Made by a program: the position numbers and the translations under genes
In this document: one piece after another, positions 27,147 to 35,726 of the stretch
Position numbering within the stretch: the first letter of the stretch is position 1
Layout: the number at the start of each line of letters is the position of its first letter
Notes under the pieces: generated by a model
What the model was told of the DNA's origin: nothing
Database searches by the model: none
Seen by the model: the letters and a program-made list of their open reading frames with translations, nothing else
Source: JANQIO01 sp043513815
GTDB taxonomy: Bacteria; Pseudomonadota; Gammaproteobacteria; Pseudomonadales; Halieaceae
DNA length: 64,000 nucleotides
NCBI GenBank assembly: GCA_043513815.1
Contig: CP121313.1
Location: 2,108,001 to 2,172,000, forward strand
Direction: 5' to 3'

Positions 27147-27911
27147 CTGGACTACCTGAGTATTGAACAGGCGCGCGAACGCGATGGACTGCGGCTGGTG
27201 CTGACAGCCGGCCTGCCCGGCCCCTGGGGAGAGGCCATCAAGTCGGTATTGGCTGCGAAACAGCTGGAGTTCGTGGCGGCTGCCCAGGAGGCCGGAGGTG
27301 ACAACCCGGCGCTGGTGGCATGGACCGGTCAGGCCAGCGCCCCGGTGCTGGCGTGGAAAGATACGCCGCCGAGAACCACCTGGCTTGCTCAGCTGGAGCT
27401 GGCCGAAGCGCTGGCGCCAGACCGGCCACTGCTGTCACCGGAGCCTGCGCAGCGGGCGCAAATCATCGGTCTCTGTCATGCCGTAGCGGGCCAGGACGGC
27501 CTGGGCTGGAACCGGCGTACCCAACTCACCGGAATGATCATGAGCAGCGGCAAAGCGCCGCCCTATATGCAACGTATGGCGGATCGCTACGGTTACTCTG
27601 AAGCCGCCCATGCAGCCTGTGAAGGCAAGCTTGTCGACTTGCTGCACCTGTTTCGAGGCGTTCTGGCAGCCCAGCAGGAACGGGGAAGTGATTACCTGGT
27701 AGGGGGCGCGCTGACGGCGGCAGACCTCTACCTGGCCAACTTCCTGGGCATGCTGGATCCGCTGCCCGAGGCTTTAAACCCAATGCCTGCGCAGATGCGG
27801 GGCGCCTATAGCTATCGCACGGCGGCGCTGGCGGACGCCCTCGACCCAGGCTTGCTGCAGCACCGGGACAGGATTTACCAGCGTCACATCAGTACCCCGC
27901 TCGATTTCTAG
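27147..27911 (+). CDS. Glutathione S-transferase-like protein
   Basis: A GST-fold protein. The first conventional start is GTG at 27198 (237 residues). That would remove most of the first strand of the thioredoxin-like domain. In-frame codons upstream encode LDYLSIEQARERDGLRLVL, which reads as a natural N-terminus, so a CTG start at 27147 with GGGAG at 27135-27139 is preferred (254 residues). The C-terminal helical domain ends with LTAADLYLANFLGML, typical of GST. It lies 4 bases after the quinone oxidoreductase gene. Substrate unknown. Confidence 0.75.
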   Translation: MDYLSIEQARERDGLRLVLTAGLPGPWGEAIKSVLAAKQLEFVAAAQEAGGDNPALVAWTGQASAPVLAWKDTPPRTTWLAQLELAEALAPDRPLLSPEPAQRAQIIGLCHAVAGQDGLGWNRRTQLTGMIMSSGKAPPYMQRMADRYGYSEAAHAACEGKLVDLLHLFRGVLAAQQERGSDYLVGGALTAADLYLANFLGMLDPLPEALNPMPAQMRGAYSYRTAALADALDPGLLQHRDRIYQRHISTPLDF

Positions 27912-27942
27912 CAATACGCACCAGGAGGCCTTCAGTAAGACT

Positions 27943-28395
27943 ATGCTTTCACTTCAGGAAATATCGGACCGGCTCGAGATACAGGACCTGTGCTACCGCT
28001 ATGCGGAGCTGATCGACGGCAAACAGTTCGAGGCACTGGCCAGCGATGTGTTTACCGCCGATGCGCACATCGACTATAGCGTATTCGGCGGCAGCGTCGG
28101 CGGGGTGGCGGACACCATCGCGTTTCTCCAGCAGGCCCTGACAGATTCGGCCTTTCCCGCACACCAACACCTCAATGCCAATATCCAGGTGTCGGTGTCC
28201 GGGGATGAAGGCAGCGGCCGGGTCATGTGTTTCAACCCACAAGAGATGCGCCTGCCAGACGGCAAGTCCCAGTTATTCATGCTGGGCCTCTGGTACGTAG
28301 ACAGCTACCGACGCACGGAAGCGGGCTGGCGCATCAGCTCCCGGGTGGAGGAAAGGAGCTGGGTATTCAACACGCCGGACTTCATGTCCCTGTAA
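27943..28395 (+). CDS. SnoaL-like (NTF2-fold) protein
   Basis: 150 residues, a SnoaL_4-type NTF2-like domain: EIQDLCYRYAELIDGKQFE at the N-terminus, IDYSVFGG, and the C-terminal GWRISSRVEERSW. Such proteins include steroid isomerase-like and ring-hydroxylating-related enzymes as well as binding proteins. It closes the P450-linked cluster and faces marR. An AGGAGG lies 14 bases upstream of the ATG, unusually distant. Confidence 0.82.
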   Translation: MLSLQEISDRLEIQDLCYRYAELIDGKQFEALASDVFTADAHIDYSVFGGSVGGVADTIAFLQQALTDSAFPAHQHLNANIQVSVSGDEGSGRVMCFNPQEMRLPDGKSQLFMLGLWYVDSYRRTEAGWRISSRVEERSWVFNTPDFMSL

Positions 28396-28496
28396 ATTGT
28401 GCCCGGGTTTTGCCGACGCTTCAGGCCCCCGGTTTGTCCAGGTTTTGTCCGCCTTAATGAGCGGTCAGGGTGTAAAGAGCGCGGCGAAGCAGGGGT

Positions 28497-28997
28497 TCAG
28501 GCGACCCGGGAGTCCTCTTTCCAGGCACTGATGCTCGCCAGATCCAGGCGACTGACGCAGTCTTCCAGGCATTTTTCCAGGTCCCGCAAGGCTTCCTCGC
28601 CCATCTGCTCTATGTAGAACTCGCGCACCTCGCTCACGGCCTCCGCGCTGTCGCGCATCAGGTCGAGGCCGCGCTGGGTAGGACGTATCTTCTTGGCCCG
28701 GCGATCGCTGCCATCGATGTCGCGGACGATATAACCGATGCGCTCCATCTCCTTGAGCATTTTGCCCATGGCCTGCTGGGTCACGTGGGCCCGCTCGGCC
28801 AGCTCTGTGACGCGCACGGCGCCTTCGCTGAGGTTGGCAAACACGGTGGAATGGGAGGGACGAATCAATGGGTGGCCACGCTCCTGTAGCAATTCCATCG
28901 TCCGGCGCTCGTAGTCGCGGCCAAATTCCAGCAACAGGCGGCCGAGGTTGATCGACAAGCGCGGTTTTCGTACTGTTGATTCGACTTCCGTGGTCAT
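28497..28997 (-). CDS. MarR-family transcriptional regulator
   Basis: 166 residues with the MarR winged helix: VTELAERAHVTQQAMGKMLKEM is the recognition helix region and DGSDRRAKKIRPTQRG is the wing. MarR proteins are homodimers usually released from DNA by a small aromatic or other ligand. Convergent with the P450-linked cluster and the obvious candidate for its regulator. A 14-bp tandem repeat lies 54-119 bases upstream of its start codon. Confidence 0.92.
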   Translation of the reverse strand: MTTEVESTVRKPRLSINLGRLLLEFGRDYERRTMELLQERGHPLIRPSHSTVFANLSEGAVRVTELAERAHVTQQAMGKMLKEMERIGYIVRDIDGSDRRAKKIRPTQRGLDLMRDSAEAVSEVREFYIEQMGEEALRDLEKCLEDCVSRLDLASISAWKEDSRVA

Positions 28998-29050
28998 TGC
29001 TCTACCCCCGAAGACCTGCCGGTCTTCTTTCAGCGATGTTCAGCCATGTT

Positions 29051-29119
29051 CAGCTACTTTCATGCAGCTACTTTCATGCAGCTACTTTCATGCAGCTACT
29101 TTCATGCAGCTACTTTCAG
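29051..29119. repeat. Tandem repeat, 14-bp unit, four perfect copies plus a partial
   Basis: The unit CATGCAGCTACTTT occurs without mismatch at 29061-29074, 29075-29088, 29089-29102 and 29103-29116. It is preceded by a partial CAGCTACTTT at 29051. Degenerate precursors (CAGCGATGTT, CAGCCATGTT) lie just upstream. It is in the intergenic region between divergent marR and xth. Confidence 0.97.
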
Positions 29120-29249
29120 CTGCGCGTGCGACGTTTCCCCAGCGCTCTCTCGTAGCTTAATTAGGAAAGCCAACTTTGCCAACTGCCAGTGCGCAGGGTA
29201 GTTGCGCCGGGGTATCATGCGCGCCGTTATGTTTCATTTCGGGAGTACA

Positions 29250-30032
29250 ATGGCAAAAATTATTACCTGTAACACCAATGGCATTCGGGCGGCGGCTCGC
29301 AAGGGTTTTTTTGACTGGCTGACCGCGCAGGATGCCGATGTTGTTTGCATTCAGGAGACCAAGGCCCAGGAAGAGCAGCTAGAGGACCCGGTATTTCGTC
29401 CCGCGGGCTACCACTGCACCTACAATGACGCGATCAAGCGCGGCTACAGTGGCACTGCCCTGTACTCCAGGGTCAAGCCGAGAAAGGTCATCACGTCGTT
29501 GGGTTGGGAGCCGGTGGACGGGGAAGGCCGCTATATACAGGCTGACTTCGATCGCTTCAGCGTGATTTCCCTGTATGTGCCATCGGGTTCCAGCAGTGAG
29601 GAAGTCCTGCAAAAGAAATACCGCTTCATGGACCAGTTCTACGAGCACTTGCGGGTTCTGCGCCGCAAGCGGCGGGAATTCGTGATCTGTGCCGATTGGA
29701 ATATCTGCCACAAGGAAATCGATCTGAAGAACTGGCGTTCAAACCGGAAGAATTCAGGTTTCCTGCCAGAGGAGAGGGCCTGGCTGGACCGGGTGTATGA
29801 CGAACTGGGATATATCGACTCCTTCCGGCTGGTCAACCAGCAGCCGGATGAATACACCTGGTGGTCCAACCGCGGCCAGGCCTGGGCCAAGAACGTAGGC
29901 TGGCGCCTGGACTACCAGGTGATCACTCCAGGCCTGAAGAACCGCGTGGTCAGTGCCGATATCTACCGTGATGAGCGCTTTTCCGACCACGCCCCACACA
30001 GCATGGTGTTTGATTGGGATATAGAGCCCTGA
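29250..30032 (+). CDS. xth: Exodeoxyribonuclease III
   Basis: 260 residues from the ATG at 29250 (MAKIITCNTNGIR); the frame extends 16 codons upstream without conservation. AP-endonuclease/EEP-fold motifs: CNTNGIRAA, VCIQETK (metal Glu), ICADWNICH and the terminal RFSDHAPHS with the catalytic Asp-His. It repairs abasic sites and has 3'-5' exonuclease activity. It is followed 34 bases later by yajC. Confidence 0.93.
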   Translation: MAKIITCNTNGIRAAARKGFFDWLTAQDADVVCIQETKAQEEQLEDPVFRPAGYHCTYNDAIKRGYSGTALYSRVKPRKVITSLGWEPVDGEGRYIQADFDRFSVISLYVPSGSSSEEVLQKKYRFMDQFYEHLRVLRRKRREFVICADWNICHKEIDLKNWRSNRKNSGFLPEERAWLDRVYDELGYIDSFRLVNQQPDEYTWWSNRGQAWAKNVGWRLDYQVITPGLKNRVVSADIYRDERFSDHAPHSMVFDWDIEP

Positions 30033-30066
30033 TACATTGTGCGCCCGTTTCTATAAGGCTTTTTCC

Positions 30067-30399
30067 ATGAGTTTGTTCGTAGCCAATGCCCACGCCCAGG
30101 CGGCAGGCCAGCCGGCCGCCGGCGGCGATATGTTCCAGATAGTATTTCTGGTCGGTCTTTTCGTGCTGTTCTATTTCATCGCCATTCGCCCCCAGCGCAA
30201 GCGTCAGAAAGAGCACGCCGACATGGTGTCAGCCCTGGAAAAGGGCAATGAGGTGATCACCAGTAGTGGCATTCTCGGGAAAATCACCCGCCTCGAGGAC
30301 AACTTTGTCGTCCTGCAGGTGGCTGACAATGTCGAACTGAAATTCCAGCGCAGCTATATCAATGCTGTGTTGCCGAAAGGGACCCTGAAGTCCATCTAG
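30067..30399 (+). CDS. yajC: YajC-family Sec translocon accessory protein
   Basis: 110 residues from the ATG at 30067. One membrane segment (~24-42, QIVFLVGLFVLFYFIAI) is followed immediately by the basic RPQRKRQKEH and a small cytoplasmic domain (GNEVITSSGILGKI). The membrane segment, RPQ motif and domain all fit YajC, which associates with SecDF. Unusually there is no tgt upstream and no secD downstream, so this is either a relocated copy or a second paralogue. Confidence 0.88.
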   Translation: MSLFVANAHAQAAGQPAAGGDMFQIVFLVGLFVLFYFIAIRPQRKRQKEHADMVSALEKGNEVITSSGILGKITRLEDNFVVLQVADNVELKFQRSYINAVLPKGTLKSI

Positions 30400-30400
30400 G

Positions 30401-31423
30401 GTGACCACCCTCGACTTTCCGCCGAGGATTTCCCTCGCCCGGCTGCCGACGCCGCTGCAGCCGCTGGATCGCTTGAGCGAGGCAGTGGGCGGTCAGCACC
30501 GCATATGGGTCAAGCGCGACGATCTCACGGATGCGGCGATCAGTGGCAACAAGCTGCGTAAGCTGGAATTTGTCACCGCGGCCGCTCGCGAACAGGGCTG
30601 CGACACGCTCATTACCTGCGGCGGTGTGCAGTCCAACCACTGCCGCGCCACGGCCCTGGTAGGTGCCAGGCTGGGCTTCAAGGTGCACCTGATATTGCGC
30701 GGCGAGGCCCCCGAGGTGCCCGATGGCAATCTGTTGCTGGGCCATCTCGCCGGGGCCGCCATTTCTCATTACTCCCCACGCCAGTACTTTGCCGAACTGC
30801 CGGAGCTATTTGCGCACTGGCGCGATCACTATGCGTCGCAAGGAAGCAAGGCACTGTGCATTCCCACCGGGGCCAGTGATGGACTGGGAATATGGGGTTA
30901 CCTGGGCGGGGCAGAGGAACTGGCTGCAGATATGGGGGATGCCGGCATCGACGAGGCCCACTGGGTCTGTGCCACGGGCTCCGGCGGCACCCAGGCAGGC
31001 CTGACCCTGGGCGCCGCCCTGCAGCCCTTGCCTGTGGACGTTTGGGGTTTTAATGTCTGCGACGACGAGGCCTGGTTCCTGAACAAGGTGGCGGAGGACA
31101 TTGCGGACTGGCGGCAGCGTTATCCGAATGCGCTGCTGGGGCCACTGCCGGACTGCCGGCCGCGGGTTGTCGACGGCTACGTGGGGCCAGGCTATGGCCG
31201 CGCCACCGGGGAGGTGTTTGCCACCATCAGTGAGCTGGCAAGCCTGGAAGGGCTGGTGCTGGATCCGGTCTATACCGGCAAAGCCTTCCACGGCATGCTG
31301 GAAGAAATTCGCCGTGGGCGCTTTCGGGGTCGCCGCGATATCATCTTCCTGCACACCGGGGGAATCTTCGGTCTGTTTCCGCAGCGCAGCGAATTTAAAT
31401 TCAGCAACGCGACAGCGGTGTAA
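30401..31423 (+). CDS. D-cysteine desulfhydrase / ACC deaminase family PLP enzyme
   Basis: 340 residues, fold-type II PLP enzyme. The Schiff-base lysine is in AISGNKLRKLEF near residue 54. Also present: the CGGVQSNHCRATA substrate loop and the ATGSGGTQAG phosphate-binding loop. The VKRDDLT motif and overall length match DcyD/ACC deaminase proteins. In bacteria D-cysteine desulfhydrase is the commoner activity. The GTG start is 2 bases after the yajC stop. Confidence 0.85.
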   Translation: MTTLDFPPRISLARLPTPLQPLDRLSEAVGGQHRIWVKRDDLTDAAISGNKLRKLEFVTAAAREQGCDTLITCGGVQSNHCRATALVGARLGFKVHLILRGEAPEVPDGNLLLGHLAGAAISHYSPRQYFAELPELFAHWRDHYASQGSKALCIPTGASDGLGIWGYLGGAEELAADMGDAGIDEAHWVCATGSGGTQAGLTLGAALQPLPVDVWGFNVCDDEAWFLNKVAEDIADWRQRYPNALLGPLPDCRPRVVDGYVGPGYGRATGEVFATISELASLEGLVLDPVYTGKAFHGMLEEIRRGRFRGRRDIIFLHTGGIFGLFPQRSEFKFSNATAV

Positions 31424-31593
31424 GACAGATTGGGTTGGGCAAGCGATGTCATCGGCGGGTTGGAGCGCGTCAGTCCGAGGACCCTCAGCCAATACTGTCG
31501 CGCGGGTTTTAGACCAAATTCATTGCCCCCGGCAACGCCGGCCGCAGCCGTATTCTGGTAAGCTCCACGAACTCCTGCGTGAACGGTGCAAAC

Positions 31594-32502
31594 ATGGCGG
31601 ACAAGGCGGACAAGGCGAGTGACAAGCTGGTAATCGCGATATCCTCGCGGGCCCTGTTCAATCTTGACGATAGCCACGAGGTCTATGAACGCGACGGGCT
31701 GGAGGCCTATTCCCGCTATCAGGTCGAGCGCGAGGATGAACCGCTGGAGCCCGGCGAGGCGTTCCCCATGGTGCAGAAACTGCTGCGTATCAACCAGGCG
31801 CTGGACGGGGGCAACCGGATCGAAGTGATTCTGCTGTCCCGCAACAGCGCCGATACCGGCCTGCGCATCTTCAATTCCATTCAACACTACGAGCTGGATA
31901 TCCTCAGGGCGGCGTTTTGTGGCGGTGAGAGCCCCTATCGCTATATCTCCGCGTTCGGGGCCCAGCTGTTCCTGTCGACCGAGCCAGAGGATGTACGCCA
32001 CGCCCTGGACCACGGTGTGGCGGCGGCCAACCTGGTGTCGAAACGCAAGGCCGGCAATGACGCCGAGCAGCTGCGGTTCGCCTTCGATGGCGACGCGGTG
32101 CTGTTTTCCGACGAGGCGGAGCGGGTCTACAAGTCCGAGGGCCTGGCAGCATTCCAGAATAGTGAGCAGGCCTCCGCCCGCCTGCCCCTGAGCGGCGGCC
32201 CTTTCAAGCCGTTCCTCGCGGCGTTGCAGCACCTGCAACGCGAGTTTCCCGCCACCGAATCACCGATTCGCACGGCGCTGGTGACTGCCCGTTCCGCGCC
32301 CGCCCACGAGCGCGTTATCCGCACCCTGCGCGCCTGGGAGATCCGTATCGACGAGTCCATCTTCCTGGGCGGGCTCGACAAGGGAGAGTTCCTCAAGGCC
32401 TACCAGGCCGACGTGTTCTTCGACGATCAGCAGAGCCACTGTGACAGTGCCGGCAGCCATGTGGCCACCGGACATGTTCCCCACGGTATAGCCAACCAGT
32501 AG
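31594..32502 (+). CDS. 5'-nucleotidase, cytosolic type (NT5C1-like)
   Basis: About 302 residues, a member of the 5'-nucleotidase family PF06189. Recognisable segments: VIAISSRALFNLDDSHEVYE at the N-terminus, VILLSRNSADTG, the HAD-like nucleophile region FAFDGDAVLFSDEAE, and VFFDDQQSHC. It would dephosphorylate nucleoside monophosphates. A GTG at 31579 is an alternative start; neither has a strong ribosome site. It is preceded by a 155-base gap. Confidence 0.88.
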   Translation: MADKADKASDKLVIAISSRALFNLDDSHEVYERDGLEAYSRYQVEREDEPLEPGEAFPMVQKLLRINQALDGGNRIEVILLSRNSADTGLRIFNSIQHYELDILRAAFCGGESPYRYISAFGAQLFLSTEPEDVRHALDHGVAAANLVSKRKAGNDAEQLRFAFDGDAVLFSDEAERVYKSEGLAAFQNSEQASARLPLSGGPFKPFLAALQHLQREFPATESPIRTALVTARSAPAHERVIRTLRAWEIRIDESIFLGGLDKGEFLKAYQADVFFDDQQSHCDSAGSHVATGHVPHGIANQ

Positions 32503-32552
32503 TGGGCGGTCGTCGGTAGCGGCAGTGAAAAGCCGTTATTCCTTTTTGCGGT

Positions 32553-32580
32553 TTGCAATAACTCTCTTAAGCGCTATTCT
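32553..32580 (+). promoter_or_regulatory. Putative sigma-70 promoter of cysB
   Basis: TTGCAA (32553-32558) and TATTCT (32575-32580) with a 16-base spacer, 32 bases before the cysB ATG. Two direct TAAGC sequences overlap and flank the -10, possibly part of an autoregulatory site. Confidence 0.5.
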
Positions 32581-32612
32581 TCATAAGCCAACAGGGTAGT
32601 GCGGGACCGGCG

Positions 32613-33585
32613 ATGAAATTACAGCAGTTGCGATACATCTGGGAAGTCGCCCACCACGAGCTCAATGTGTCCGCCACCGCCCAGAGCCTCTACACCTCCC
32701 AGCCGGGCATCAGCAAGCAGATTCGCCTGCTGGAAGACGAGCTGGGCGTTGAGATTTTCGCCCGCAGCGGCAAGCACCTGACCCACGTGACCCCCGCCGG
32801 GGAGGCAATCCTCAAGACCGCCGGAGAAATTCTCCGCAAGGTCGACAGCATCAAGTCGGTAGCGCAGGAATTCAGCAACGAGAAAAAGGGCAGCCTGTCG
32901 CTGGCCACTACCCATACCCAGGCGCGCTACGCGCTGCCAGATACCATCAGTACTTTCATTGATCGGTATCCGGAGGTTTCCCTGCATATGCACCAGGGAA
33001 CACCGATGCAGATCTCTGAAATGGCAGCCGATGGAACCGTCGATTTTGCCATCGCGACCGAAGCCCTGGAGTTATTCAGCGATCTCATCATGATGCCCTG
33101 TTACCGCTGGAATCGCCATTCTGGTGCCGCGGGACCACCCGCTGGCGGAGCTGGACGAGCTCACCCTGGAGGCCGTTGCGGAGCACCCTGTCGTTACCTA
33201 CGTATTCGGCTTTACCGGGCGCTCGCGCCTCGATGAGGCCTTCATGGAGAAAGGCCTGGTGCCCAAGGTAGTGTTCACCGCCGCGGATGCCGACGTCATC
33301 AAGACCTATGTTCGGCTCGGATTGGGTATCGGTATCGTGGCGCATATGGCTTACGACGCCGAGATCGACAGCGATCTCGTGCCGCTGGACGCGAGCCATC
33401 TGTTTGCCCCCAGCGTGACCAAGATCGGCTGTCGGCGCGGCACCTTCCTGCGCGGCTACATGTATGAATTCATCGAGCTGTTTGCGCCACACCTGTCGCG
33501 GGAGCTGGTTGACCAGGCCTTTGCCTGTCACAGTAAATCCGAGCTGGATGGCCTGTTTGCCGAAATCGATATTCCCACTCACTGA
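32613..33585 (+). pseudogene. cysB: CysB-type LysR regulator, interrupted by a frameshift
   Basis: Two overlapping frames together encode a full CysB of 324 residues. The first (from 32613) has the N-terminal HTH (LNVSATAQSLYTSQPGISKQ) and half of the inducer domain up to CYRWNR. It then reads into nonsense. The second frame resumes at AILVPRDHPLAELDEL and continues to the normal end at 33585. The shift lies at about 33113-33119 and is equivalent to loss of two bases (or gain of one). CysB activates sulfate assimilation genes in response to N-acetylserine. The gene is otherwise intact and adjacent to thrH as in Pseudomonas. It may be a sequencing error or a recent mutation. Confidence 0.88.
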
Positions 33586-33606
33586 CAAGCAACGGGACAA
33601 CAAAGA

Positions 33607-34224
33607 ATGGAGCTGGTTTGCCTGGACCTGGAAGGGGTTCTGATTCCTGAAATATGGATTGAATTTGCTGAGCGCACGGGTATAGATGCGCTGCGGGCGA
33701 CCACCCGGGATATCCCGGACTACGATGAATTGATGAAGCAACGCCTGTCGCTGCTGGATGAAAACGGCCTCAAGATAAACGACATACAGGCGGTGATTGC
33801 CGACATGTCTCCGCTCGAGGGCGCCGGTGAATTTCTCGACTGGCTGCGGCAGCATTTCCAGCTCGTGATCCTGTCGGACACGTTCTACGAGTTCTCGGCC
33901 CCCTTCATGCGCCAGCTCGGCTGGCCGACACTGTTCTGCCATCGACTGCTGGTGGACGACGAGGGCAGGGTAGTGGATTACCGTCTGCGCCAGCCCGACC
34001 CGAAGCGCGCGTCGGTGCAGGCTTTTCACACCCTGAATTACCGGATTATCGCCTCTGGCGATTCCTACAATGACACCAGCATGCTGGATGAGGCAGACGC
34101 CGGCATCCTGTTCCGTGCACCCGACAATGTCATTGCCGAGTTTCCCCAGTACCCCGCGGTCACCAGCTACCAGGCCCTGCGCGAGGAAATCTGCAAGGCC
34201 TCGGAGCGCGACATCACGCCGTGA
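33607..34224 (+). CDS. thrH: Phosphoserine phosphatase / homoserine phosphotransferase ThrH
   Basis: 205 residues, HAD superfamily. The nucleophile motif is DLEGVL near the N-terminus, motif II is ILSDTF, the lysine of motif III lies in DPKRAS, and motif IV is SGDSYNDTSML. These match ThrH of Pseudomonas, which hydrolyses phosphoserine and can transfer the phosphate to homoserine. It lies 21 bases after cysB. Its 3' end overlaps pabB on the other strand by 11 bases. Confidence 0.93.
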   Translation: MELVCLDLEGVLIPEIWIEFAERTGIDALRATTRDIPDYDELMKQRLSLLDENGLKINDIQAVIADMSPLEGAGEFLDWLRQHFQLVILSDTFYEFSAPFMRQLGWPTLFCHRLLVDDEGRVVDYRLRQPDPKRASVQAFHTLNYRIIASGDSYNDTSMLDEADAGILFRAPDNVIAEFPQYPAVTSYQALREEICKASERDITP

Positions 34225-35569
34225 GCGGACCGCTCTCGAGGTGCTCCAGGTAGCGGCCCACCTTGTCCCAGGTTTCCTGGTATTCCTGCTGGCAACCTGA
34301 ATCGGCCACCAGGCCGCCGCCGCCCCAGCAGTGAATCCTGCCCTCCCGGCACAGCAGGGAGCGGATGGCGATGTTGCTGTCCAGCTGCCCGTCTGCGCTC
34401 AGGTAGAAGACGCTGCCGCAGTAGGCATGACGCGGGCCGGGCTCCAGCTCCGCGATGATTTCCATGGCGCGACGCTTCGGGGCGCCGGTGATAGAGCCCC
34501 CCGGAAAGCTGTCACGCAGCAGGTCCAGGGGGTCGCAGTCCTGTCGCAGCTCCCCTGAAACTGTGCTGACCAGGTGGTGAACACTGGGGTAGCTTTCCAG
34601 TTCGAACAGGCCGTCTACCTGAATACTTCCGGGCCGGCAGCTGCGGCCAATGTCGTTGCGCAACAGGTCGACGATCATCAGATTCTCTGCCCGGTCCTTG
34701 GGAGACTGAAGCAATGCTTCGGCGGCCAGCCGATCGCTGATCGGGTCCTGGGAGCGTGCCCTTGTGCCCTTGATGGGCCGGGTTTCCACATGACGCCCGG
34801 CCACCCTCAGGAAACGCTCCGGGGACAGGCACAAGAGTTGTTCGGTGCCGTTGTCGCAGTAGGCTGAAAAAGGGGCGGCCGCCAGTCCTCGCAGCGACCT
34901 GTAGGCCGTCCACGGGTCCCCGGAATAGCTCGCGCTGAAGTGGCGCGCCAGATTGACCTGGTAGCAGTCACCGGCATGAATGTATTGCTGGACCCGCTGG
35001 AATGCCTGCTCATAGTCGAACCGCTCCAGGTCGCTGCCAAAGCTCGACTCCAGCGTGAAGCGCGCTTTGGCAGCGGCGTGCTGATGGGGCTCCCGCAATT
35101 TGTCCAGCAGGCGTTGGCGGCTGGCTGCAGCAAGGCCGGGTAGTGTCACCAACAGGCAGCGGCCCAGTACATGGTCCTGAACCAGCGCCCAGTCATACAG
35201 GGCTACTCTGGCGCTGGCGCCTGCTGTTGCCGGCAGGTGCTGCAGCGGCAGCCCCATTTCGTAGTCGATCTGGCCCGCCAGGCCGCCGCAGAAAGGGACG
35301 GTACCGGCTGCGTCACAGCGGCGCGCTGACCAGGCTTCAGCCAGCTCTTGAAAATAGCTTAGGATGTCGTTATATGTTGTTGATTCAGAACAAGTAAAAT
35401 CCAGCAAATGGCTGGGGTCGGCGAGCATGATGTCAAACCGCCCCTGGGCGCTGTGAGGCCGGCAGGAGTCCAGCAACAACGGCCTGGGCAGGTCACGCAG
35501 GCGTTCGAACCAGACGCAACTGTCCGGATGGTAGGGGAGTTCCTCGAGTTGCAGGGTAGGATTTGCCAT
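34214..35569 (-). CDS. pabB: Aminodeoxychorismate synthase component I
   Basis: 451 residues, chorismate-utilising enzyme. PabB motif ETRPIKGTRAR includes the lysine that forms the covalent intermediate in PabB. Also seen: DRAENLMIVDLLRND, FPGGSITGAPK and YCGSVFYLS. With a glutamine amidotransferase (PabA, not in window) it makes 4-amino-4-deoxychorismate for folate. The position after cysB-thrH matches Pseudomonas. Divergent from the carboxylase operon. Confidence 0.94.
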   Translation of the reverse strand: MANPTLQLEELPYHPDSCVWFERLRDLPRPLLLDSCRPHSAQGRFDIMLADPSHLLDFTCSESTTYNDILSYFQELAEAWSARRCDAAGTVPFCGGLAGQIDYEMGLPLQHLPATAGASARVALYDWALVQDHVLGRCLLVTLPGLAAASRQRLLDKLREPHQHAAAKARFTLESSFGSDLERFDYEQAFQRVQQYIHAGDCYQVNLARHFSASYSGDPWTAYRSLRGLAAAPFSAYCDNGTEQLLCLSPERFLRVAGRHVETRPIKGTRARSQDPISDRLAAEALLQSPKDRAENLMIVDLLRNDIGRSCRPGSIQVDGLFELESYPSVHHLVSTVSGELRQDCDPLDLLRDSFPGGSITGAPKRRAMEIIAELEPGPRHAYCGSVFYLSADGQLDSNIAIRSLLCREGRIHCWGGGGLVADSGCQQEYQETWDKVGRYLEHLESGPLTA

Positions 35570-35659
35570 TTTTGCTGGGTTCTAAACGCCTTCGCTACGC
35601 GATCCAGTGTTTACTCCGAGTACATCTATTGTTTTTTTGTGCTGCGAACGGCGTCGAAA

Positions 35660-35688
35660 TTGACTTCAACAGACGTTAAACGTATCGT
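35660..35688 (+). promoter_or_regulatory. Sigma-70 promoter of the propionyl-CoA pathway operon
   Basis: TTGACT (35660-35665) and TATCGT (35683-35688) with exactly 17 bases between, 38 bases before the ATG at 35727. It is in the divergent gap between pabB and the carboxyltransferase gene. Confidence 0.75.
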
Positions 35689-35726
35689 AACTCGCCGTTT
35701 ATCCCCACTGTAAAGAAGTGCTTCGT

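Noticed and set aside
29051..29119. Possible CRISPR array
   Set aside because: The repeats are contiguous 14-mers with no spacers and there are no cas genes.
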